Source: Acidimicrobiia bacterium (GTDB lineage: Bacteria > Acidobacteriota > Terriglobia > Bryobacterales > Bryobacteraceae). Taken from it: a stretch of DNA of 64,000 bases. The stretch is taken from positions 62,001 to 126,000 of the forward strand of contig VFZE01000001.1 of the NCBI GenBank assembly GCA_016871315.1, given 5' to 3'. The position numbers were made by a program, and so were the translations under genes. Below, piece after piece: positions 58,480 through 64,000 of this stretch; within the stretch, counting starts at the first letter, position 1; the number at the start of each line of letters is the position of its first letter. The notes beneath the pieces are model-generated. The model was not told where the DNA came from. It did no database searches and was given only the letters and a program-made list of their open reading frames with translations.

Positions 58480-60294
58480 TCAGAGCAGCTTTCGGGATAA
58501 CTGTTCGTAGTTTGAAGGGCTTACGAGTGTGAAGCGCAGCCCAAGCCGTGTGAACTCGCGCAGCCGCGCCTGGGCCTCATCCGTGGGCAGATCCGGGGTT
58601 GCCAACTCCAGCGTTCCCCCCTCCAACGCGATCGCCAGCATACGCAGATCGCGCGTGATGCGCGCCGGCAGCGTCCTGGCAATCTCCAACGGAACCTCGG
58701 CCGGATCCACGCGCCGGGCCGGAATACCGTGCTGGATGCTCAGCGCTTCCAGCAGCTGCTCCTCACTGAGCAGACCAAGATCGACGAGATGCTCTCCCAA
58801 GCGCCGGTTGGCAGGTTGCCGGCCCAGCGCCGAAGCCAGTTGTTGCGGCGCAAGGTAGCCGGCCCCCACCAGAATCTCGCCAAGCCGGCGTTTGTGCTCG
58901 GTGAGCGAGGCAAGGCTGGGGTAGGCGTGCTCGGTCTTCACCCAGACCAGCGGTTGCCGTAGCCACAATGCGCGTAGGTAGCGAAGCGCAGCGGAGAAGG
59001 TCGCCAGCGAATTGAGCAGGTTCCCATGCAGCGATCGCAGCGGCGCCCCAGTCGCGAACCGCCAACCGTAGACTCTGGCGGAACAAGCGGTGCGGGCGGC
59101 CAGATTGATCACTCCCAGGGAAGCGGAGCCAATCACAAGCTGCTGATAATGAGTGATTTCCAATCCAAGCAGCCAAGTCCGCCCGGAAGCCCAGCTGAGC
59201 GCGGCCGACAGCAGCCCGTAGCCAAACAGCAGATTCGCCGCCAAGCTCAACGGGTTGCCAAGCAATCCCTTACGGTCGCGCCAAAGCCAGTACCGCCGCG
59301 CCCAAGGGCCTCGCCATCCATGACGCTGCCAGCTTTGCATGGCGATTCCGGTCACCCAACGGGCCCTCTGCCGCCGCGCCGCTCGAAACTGCTGCGGAAA
59401 GAATTCGCGAATGGCCATCGCACGCCCTTGCATCCACCGGATGGGTACAAAGAACTGCGCGCAGCCCAGCTCATGCAGCCGCAGCCCGTTTTCGTAGTCC
59501 TCCGTCAGGCACTCGGGCTGAAAGACGCGGTTCGATTCAGCCTCGGCCAGCTTCTCCAAGGCGCGGCGCGTGTAGGCGGTACCCACGCCGGAGGAGGGAA
59601 TGAAGCCGCCCATCAGCCCCCGCGCGACCATGTCCTTAGTGTGAAACTCCGCGAAATCATCGCAATACAAACCATGCGTGAACCAGGACCAGGGGGTCGG
59701 CAGAGGAAGCACCGGCATCTGCACCATGTCGTAACAGCGCGTGTAATAGTTTGCGGCCGCGATCGAAAAGGGATGAATGATGTCCTCGGCGTCGTGAGTC
59801 AGAATGATCTGGTACTGCCGGCCGGTCTGCAATTCAAACTGCAGCATCCGTTGGTAGATCCAGTTCAGACAATCGGCCTTGGAAGTGGAGCCGTCGTGCG
59901 GGGTCAGGCACAGGTGCACGTTGGCGTGCCGGTCCGCCACGCGCTGAACGGCGCGCTGCGTGTCGGGATCATTCGGATAGGCGCCGACAAAGAAATCATA
60001 GTTGCCGTAGCGTATGGCGGCGATATTGTGTTCCAGCATGTCGGCGATCACGGCCGCCTCCTGCCACAGCGGAACAAAGATCGCCACGCGGCGTTGCGAC
60101 AGCGAGGCGAGCATGTGCCGGGAGGGAACCGGAAGCAGCGGACGCCGCCAGATCTCCAGCACCGGCCGCAACAGAAAAGCGGCCAGGATCACCAGGTCAT
60201 CCAACCCGCTGAGGATAATCCAGACCGCCAGCGGCACAATCAGGCCCGCGGCCAGCCCGTCGGCCCAGGCCTGGAAACTATACAAAGAGTCCAC
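58480..60294 (-). CDS. NfrB-like membrane glycosyltransferase with C-terminal MshEN domain
   Basis: 604 residues. N-terminal membrane helices (LAAGLIVPLAVWIILSGLDD) are followed by a GT2 domain: VAIFVPLWQEAAVIADML, the metal site THDAEDIIHP near residue 165, TEDYENGLRLHE near residue 265, and the product-binding QRARWVTGI. More membrane helices follow. From about residue 460 there are two MshEN-type repeats (RRLGEILVGAGYLAPQQLAS and RRLGEHLVDLGLLSEEQLLE), the module that binds cyclic di-GMP in MshE and related proteins. The whole resembles NfrB (phage N4 adsorption protein B), a c-di-GMP-regulated polysaccharide glycosyltransferase. GTG start; divergent from the phosphoesterase gene. Confidence 0.88.
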   Translation of the reverse strand: MDSLYSFQAWADGLAAGLIVPLAVWIILSGLDDLVILAAFLLRPVLEIWRRPLLPVPSRHMLASLSQRRVAIFVPLWQEAAVIADMLEHNIAAIRYGNYDFFVGAYPNDPDTQRAVQRVADRHANVHLCLTPHDGSTSKADCLNWIYQRMLQFELQTGRQYQIILTHDAEDIIHPFSIAAANYYTRCYDMVQMPVLPLPTPWSWFTHGLYCDDFAEFHTKDMVARGLMGGFIPSSGVGTAYTRRALEKLAEAESNRVFQPECLTEDYENGLRLHELGCAQFFVPIRWMQGRAMAIREFFPQQFRAARRQRARWVTGIAMQSWQRHGWRGPWARRYWLWRDRKGLLGNPLSLAANLLFGYGLLSAALSWASGRTWLLGLEITHYQQLVIGSASLGVINLAARTACSARVYGWRFATGAPLRSLHGNLLNSLATFSAALRYLRALWLRQPLVWVKTEHAYPSLASLTEHKRRLGEILVGAGYLAPQQLASALGRQPANRRLGEHLVDLGLLSEEQLLEALSIQHGIPARRVDPAEVPLEIARTLPARITRDLRMLAIALEGGTLELATPDLPTDEAQARLREFTRLGLRFTLVSPSNYEQLSRKLL

Positions 60295-60306
60295 CTATGT
60301 CTAAAG

Positions 60307-60324
60307 TGTCGAAAACTGTCGAAA
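60307..60324. repeat. 10-bp-spaced direct repeat in a divergent promoter
   Basis: TGTCGAAA occurs at 60307-60314 and 60317-60324, exactly one helical turn apart, between the NfrB-like start (60294) and the phosphoesterase -10 (60342-60347). It overlaps the expected -35 position of the latter and lies just upstream of the former, so it could be an operator for both genes. Confidence 0.45.
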
Positions 60325-60341
60325 CTCGCCGGTTTTTGTTT

Positions 60342-60347
60342 TAGAAT
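60342..60347 (+). promoter_or_regulatory. Candidate -10 element (TAGAAT) of the phosphoesterase gene
   Basis: Ends six bases before the ATG at 60354, without Shine-Dalgarno sequence, so the transcript is probably leaderless. Confidence 0.45.
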
Positions 60348-60353
60348 CTGACC

Positions 60354-61256
60354 ATGCCAGCCAACCGATCCCGTTGGGCGCCGGCCCTGCTTGTCCTCGC
60401 CGTCTTCGGAGGCGTCTTCGGCACCCGGGCGCTCACCGAACCCAACAACGACTTCCGCTTCTCCATCATGGGCGACCGCACCGGCGGCGCAACACCCCAA
60501 ATCTACGGCCGAGTCTGGCGCGAGATTGACCTGCTGCACCCGGATTTCGTCATCAATGTCGGCGACACCATCGAGGGCGGAGGCGACCAGGTGGCCGAAA
60601 CCCAGTGGAAGGAGCTGCGCCCGGTCTGGGAGCGCTACTCGCACTATCCGCTCTACTTCACCCCCGGCAACCACGACATCTTCTCCGACACCTCGCGCCA
60701 GCTCTATGAAAAGGAGACCCAACGCCCCCCCTACTATAGCTTCGACTACCAGGAAGCCCACTTCACCGTACTCGACAATAGCCGCACCAACGACCTCAGC
60801 GAGGAGCAGCTCGCTTTCCTCGAAAAGGACCTCGAGGCCAACAAGAGCAAGAACCCGAAGTTCATCTTCTTCCATAAGCCCTACTGGATTGTGCAGCTTA
60901 AGCTCGGCGTCGACATGCCGCTGCACCGCATCGCGAAAAAGCATGGCGTCGAGCACATCATCAGCGGCCACGGCCACCAGTTTGTGCGCATCGTGCGCGA
61001 CGGCATCGCCTACATGGAGGTCGGCAGCTCCGGCGGCCAGATGCGCGCCGCTCTCGAACGCGGCCACGGCTTCCAGGAAGGGCGCTTCTATCACCATGTC
61101 TGGGGCCGCGTGAAGGGACGCAAGGTCCACCTGACCGTGAAGGAGATCGACGGCGTCAAGGGCGCCGGCCGCATGTTCAACGCCGAAGACTGGGATGAGA
61201 ACGGCCCGAAATTCGAAGTGGCCGATCCCGCCATCAACCAGGACCCGGCGACATAA
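60354..61256 (+). CDS. Exported calcineurin-like metallophosphoesterase
   Basis: 300 residues. A signal or anchor (WAPALLVLAVFGGVFGTRAL) is followed by the full set of metallophosphatase motifs: FSIMGDRTGG (GDx), NVGDTIEGGGD (GDxxxGG-like), FTPGNHDIFSD (GNHD), FFHKPYW (His) and ISGHGHQFVR (GHxH). Substrates of this group range from phosphoproteins to nucleotides and lipids; nothing in the sequence decides. The gene shares a short divergent promoter region with the NfrB-like glycosyltransferase and is followed by yajQ after 30 bases. Confidence 0.9.
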   Translation: MPANRSRWAPALLVLAVFGGVFGTRALTEPNNDFRFSIMGDRTGGATPQIYGRVWREIDLLHPDFVINVGDTIEGGGDQVAETQWKELRPVWERYSHYPLYFTPGNHDIFSDTSRQLYEKETQRPPYYSFDYQEAHFTVLDNSRTNDLSEEQLAFLEKDLEANKSKNPKFIFFHKPYWIVQLKLGVDMPLHRIAKKHGVEHIISGHGHQFVRIVRDGIAYMEVGSSGGQMRAALERGHGFQEGRFYHHVWGRVKGRKVHLTVKEIDGVKGAGRMFNAEDWDENGPKFEVADPAINQDPAT

Positions 61257-61286
61257 ACAGGCCGGTACGCTACACTAACCGGAAGA

Positions 61287-61787
61287 ATGCCCGACAACAG
61301 TTTCGACATCGTTTCCGAGGTATCGCTCCCCGAGGTGAGCAACGCCGTCCAGCAGGCGCTGAAGGAGGTCCACCAGCGCTACGACTTGAAGAACTCCCAC
61401 TCCAACATCGAACTCAAGGAGAAGGAGAACATGCTCATCCTCACCAGCGCCGATGAGTTCAAGCTCAAGGCCGTGACCGAGGTACTGGAAGGTAAACTGG
61501 TGAAGCGCAAGGTGCCGCTGAAGGCGCTCGACTTCGGAGCCATCCAGCCCGCCGCCGGCTCCACCGTGCGCCAGGAGGTGAAGCTCCAGCAGGGAATTCC
61601 GATTGAGAAGGCGCGCGAGATCGTCAAGGCGATCAAGGAAAGCAAGAAGAAGGTCCAGGCTTCCATCAACGCCGACATGGTGCGCGTCAGCGGCCGCGAC
61701 CGCGACGCGCTCCAGGAAGTGATTCAACTGCTGCGCGCCGCTGACTTCGGCATCGACATGCAGTTCACCAACTACCGTACGAATTAA
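61287..61787 (+). CDS. yajQ: YajQ-family nucleotide-binding protein
   Basis: 166 residues, full length for the family: DNSFDIVSEVSLPEVSNAVQ, YDLKNSHSNIELKEKE, LKALDFGAIQPAAGSTVRQ and the C-terminal VSGRDRDALQEVIQLLRAAD and FTNYR. YajQ proteins bind cyclic di-GMP in Xanthomonas and other bacteria and act with transcription factors; in other cases they bind nucleotides or RNA. TACACT at 61271-61276 lies 10 bases before the ATG, with GGAAGA between them as a possible ribosome-binding site. Confidence 0.95.
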   Translation: MPDNSFDIVSEVSLPEVSNAVQQALKEVHQRYDLKNSHSNIELKEKENMLILTSADEFKLKAVTEVLEGKLVKRKVPLKALDFGAIQPAAGSTVRQEVKLQQGIPIEKAREIVKAIKESKKKVQASINADMVRVSGRDRDALQEVIQLLRAADFGIDMQFTNYRTN

Positions 61788-61846
61788 GAGGTTACGGGAA
61801 CATTCCCGCCCGTTGGCCCGTACACTCTTTTGAGGTCAACGCAACT

Positions 61847-62200
61847 ATGTACTGCACCAACTGCGGCATTCAGCTCAGCAACCAGGACCGCTTCTGCTCG
61901 CAATGCGGCAAGGGAACGGGCACGGGGCCGGAGCAGCCCCGGCAGAACACCGGCTACTACGCGCCGCGGCGCATGTACCGGCTGATGTACGACAAGAAGG
62001 TCGGCGGCGTTTGCTCAGGGCTGGCCAAGTACCTCGACGTCGACGTCACCCTGGTCCGCGTGGTGACATTGCTCATCGCCATCTTCACCGGCGTCGGCTT
62101 CATCGCCTACATCATCGCCTGGTTTGCCATGCCCGCCGACTACGGCAACATGCGCCCCGCACAGATGCCGGTGAATCAGGAAAGCCCGACCACAGGCTAA
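61847..62200 (+). CDS. PspC-domain protein with N-terminal zinc ribbon
   Basis: 117 residues. Residues 1-22 are a zinc ribbon (Cys3, Cys6, Cys17, Cys20), then a proline-rich linker and the PspC domain LMYDKKVGGVCSGLAKYLDV with one long hydrophobic segment (VVTLLIAIFTGVGFIAYIIA). PspC proteins sense or respond to membrane stress in the phage-shock response; no pspA is nearby. TACACT at 61821-61826 and a CGGGAA/TTCCCG palindrome at 61795-61808 lie upstream. Confidence 0.9.
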   Translation: MYCTNCGIQLSNQDRFCSQCGKGTGTGPEQPRQNTGYYAPRRMYRLMYDKKVGGVCSGLAKYLDVDVTLVRVVTLLIAIFTGVGFIAYIIAWFAMPADYGNMRPAQMPVNQESPTTG

Positions 62201-62206
62201 GCCAGG

Positions 62207-63691
62207 CTACTTTCGTCCGGTTCGGGAAACCGCCTTCCACACCGGCCACCCGAGCGACGCCACCGTCACCACAACGAAAAACAGCACAATCGGCTTTGAC
62301 AGTATCGGCATCCAGTCGCCCCGGCTCAGGATCAGCGCCCGCCGCAGGTTCGATTCCATCATCGGCCCCAATATCAATCCCAGTACCAGCGGCCCCAGCG
62401 GAATCGATGCTTTCCGGAACAGAAAGCCTCCTACGCCGGCGGCCGACATCACCCAGACGTCCGTCACCGAGTTGTTCAGAGCGAACGACCCGACGATCCC
62501 CATCAGCAGAATCCCCGCCCACAGCCACCGCTGCGGTATCTGCAGCGCCTTGGCCAGCGGGCGCGCCCCCAGCATGTTCACCGCCGCTATCGCCACCGCA
62601 GCCAGCATCATCAGGAAGATGATCGTATAGACCAGCGTCCGGTGGTCGCGGAACAGCAGCGGCCCGGGCTGCACCCCGTGAATCAGCAGCGCCCCGATCA
62701 GCACCGCTGACGGTGCATCGCCCGGAATCCCGAGCGTCAGCATCGTCGTCATCGCCCCGCCGATTGCCGAATTGCACGCCGTGCAACTCGCCGCCAGCCC
62801 TTCCACGGAGCCCTTGCTGTACTCCTCCTTCTTCCGCGACATTCTTCGCGACTGCTCCCAGGCGATCACCGAGGCAATATCGCCGCCCGCCGCCGGAATC
62901 GCGCCCACAAACGTTCCCACACCCGCGCCCATCGTAGCCGGCAGAATCATCCGCTTCCATTCGGAAAGATTCGGCAGGATGCGCCCCAGCTTCTGCGGCA
63001 TCTGGCCCAGCCCCGCCTGCGATCCCGACATCTGGTCCAGCACCTCGCCCAGCCCGAACAAACCGATCATCACCGGAATGAATGAAATGCCCTCCAGAAA
63101 CTCCGACTGTCCGAAGTGGAACCGCGGATAGGCCGTCATCGGATCCAGCCCCACCGTGGCCAGCGCCAGCCCCACGATCCCCGCCAGCATGCCCTTCAAT
63201 ACGTTTCCGCCCGACACGCCCGCCATCAGGCTGATCCCGAACAGCGCCAAACCGAAATACTCCGCCGGCCCGAACCTCAGCCCGAAAGCCGCGATCGGAA
63301 ACGCCGCGAAGGCCAGAAACAGCACGCTCGCCAGTTGCCCGATCATCGAGAGCAGCGCGTTGATCCCTAGCGCCAGCCCCGCTCTGCCCTCCCGTGACAA
63401 CGGATACCCGTCCCAGGTCGAGGCGATCGAGGCCGGCGTGCCCGGAATATTCATCAGGATCGCCGGAATGCCGCCCGCAGGTATCGCGCCGCAGTAGATG
63501 CCAAGCAGCATCGCCATTCCTTTTTCAGCAGACACCCAGAACGTAAGTGGAGTGAGCACCGCCACTCCCATCGCGGCGGTCAGTCCCGGCAGCGCGCCGA
63601 ACACCGCTCCCAGCGCCACGCCGGCGGCAAGAAAAAGCAAAACCTCCCATTGGAAAACCGCCATCAAACCGGCCAGGATATCGGGGCTCAT
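62207..63691 (-). CDS. Tripartite tricarboxylate transporter large membrane subunit (TctA family)
   Basis: 494 residues with about 12 hydrophobic segments. Family motifs: FGALPGLTAAMGVAVLTPLT, GIYCGAIPAGGIPAILMNIP followed by TPASIASTWDGYPLSREGRA, and the second half repeat GAIPAAGGDIASVIAWEQSR and TMLTLGIPGDAPSAVLIGAL. It forms the channel of a secondary transporter for citrate or other carboxylates, with TctB and a periplasmic TctC binding protein. ATG 63689-63691 follows the tctB stop by 4 bases; a longer frame would overlap tctB. Confidence 0.93.
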   Translation of the reverse strand: MSPDILAGLMAVFQWEVLLFLAAGVALGAVFGALPGLTAAMGVAVLTPLTFWVSAEKGMAMLLGIYCGAIPAGGIPAILMNIPGTPASIASTWDGYPLSREGRAGLALGINALLSMIGQLASVLFLAFAAFPIAAFGLRFGPAEYFGLALFGISLMAGVSGGNVLKGMLAGIVGLALATVGLDPMTAYPRFHFGQSEFLEGISFIPVMIGLFGLGEVLDQMSGSQAGLGQMPQKLGRILPNLSEWKRMILPATMGAGVGTFVGAIPAAGGDIASVIAWEQSRRMSRKKEEYSKGSVEGLAASCTACNSAIGGAMTTMLTLGIPGDAPSAVLIGALLIHGVQPGPLLFRDHRTLVYTIIFLMMLAAVAIAAVNMLGARPLAKALQIPQRWLWAGILLMGIVGSFALNNSVTDVWVMSAAGVGGFLFRKASIPLGPLVLGLILGPMMESNLRRALILSRGDWMPILSKPIVLFFVVVTVASLGWPVWKAVSRTGRK

Positions 63692-63695
63692 GTTA

Positions 63696-64000
63696 TCAAC
63701 CGAGCCCCACCCGCAGCCCATACTGGAAGGCAATCACCACCGCCCCAGTCAGTACAACCGAAACCGCAATCGAGGACCGCCACCGCTCCCCCAGCATCCG
63801 CAGGAACGCGATCAGAAAAACCAGCGTGCGAATCGCAAACGGCGCCTGATCCCAAACCAGCAGATATACCAGCAGCAGACCGGCCGCTACCGCCAGTTGC
63901 CGCCGGTTGCCGATCTCAAATACCGGAACCGTCCCGCTCCGCAACGCGCTCACCTGCAGCCCGGCGGCCAGCAGCAACATCACCGCTCCGATCACCCCCG
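63696..64000 (-). CDS. TctB-family small transporter subunit (5' end beyond window)
   Basis: The visible 100 codons encode three hydrophobic segments (AVMLLLAAGLQVSALR, LAVAAGLLLVYLLVWDQAPF, SIAVSVVLTGAVVIAFQYGL). Position directly upstream of tctA and the segment pattern fit TctB, the small four-helix subunit. The frame is open to base 64000; family members are about 150 residues, so about the first third is missing. TctC, which would bind the substrate, may lie further upstream. Confidence 0.8.
   Translation of the reverse strand, partial: GVIGAVMLLLAAGLQVSALRSGTVPVFEIGNRRQLAVAAGLLLVYLLVWDQAPFAIRTLVFLIAFLRMLGERWRSSIAVSVVLTGAVVIAFQYGLRVGLG

Overview
The window looks like a chromosomal piece of an acidobacterium of the Solibacter/Bryobacter type. 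The basis is a GC-rich sequence carrying families concentrated in that group: a VWFA-related acidobacterial protein, planctomycete-type cytochrome families (DUF1501/DUF1549-DUF1553 and DUF1587-DUF1592/DUF1552), Oar-like TonB receptors, a protein kinase fused to TPRs, and Gfo/Idh/MocA and xylose-isomerase-like proteins with secretion signals. This is inference from gene content; the complete 16S gene at about 55398-56898 would settle it. I saw no insertion sequence, prophage or CRISPR array.

Layout. 1-10002 (minus): one long operon, epimerase - GT2 glycosyltransferase - epimerase - methyltransferase - two tandem paralogous polytopic membrane proteins (with a scrap that may be a third copy) - cysteine dioxygenase - HrpB helicase, which runs off the left edge. 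10054-13604: hemB, an ACT protein, and a glpX plus mannonate-dehydratase-like pair. 13666-18919 (plus): a DUF1592/DUF1552/ankyrin module. 18932-25488: a DUF1501 plus DUF1549/DUF1553 pair bordered on both sides by broken genes. 25492-31107: a MocA-type oxidoreductase, a very large secreted protein and a VWA protein. 31162-35612: a tetrapyrrole operon (HemX/CcsA-like, hemA, hemC, cobA-hemD fusion). 35691-41064: small operons with DUF423, aldo/keto reductase, CorA-like, GNAT, membrane and FmdE-like proteins. 41141-51553: a dead receptor, kinase-TPR, a GH15-like and DUF3604 pair, a CmcI-like enzyme, a GT39-type protein and a sigma/TPR remnant. 51587-57281 (minus): a complete rRNA operon, 16S-Ala-Ile-23S-5S, with promoter and terminator. 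57439-58429: a second dead receptor with an intact promoter, structured leader and terminator. 58480-64000: an NfrB-like glycosyltransferase with a MshEN tail, a phosphoesterase, YajQ, a PspC protein, and TctA plus partial TctB.

Two themes stand out. First, decay by internal deletion: six remnants (about 6314-6430, 19267-19864, 24393-25488, 41141-41942, 50978-51553, 57494-58286) keep recognisable family ends but have lost middles or starts. Second, many genes have a -10-like hexamer ending only 5-9 bases before the start codon and no Shine-Dalgarno sequence, which suggests leaderless mRNAs, while other genes carry strong AGGAGG-type sites.
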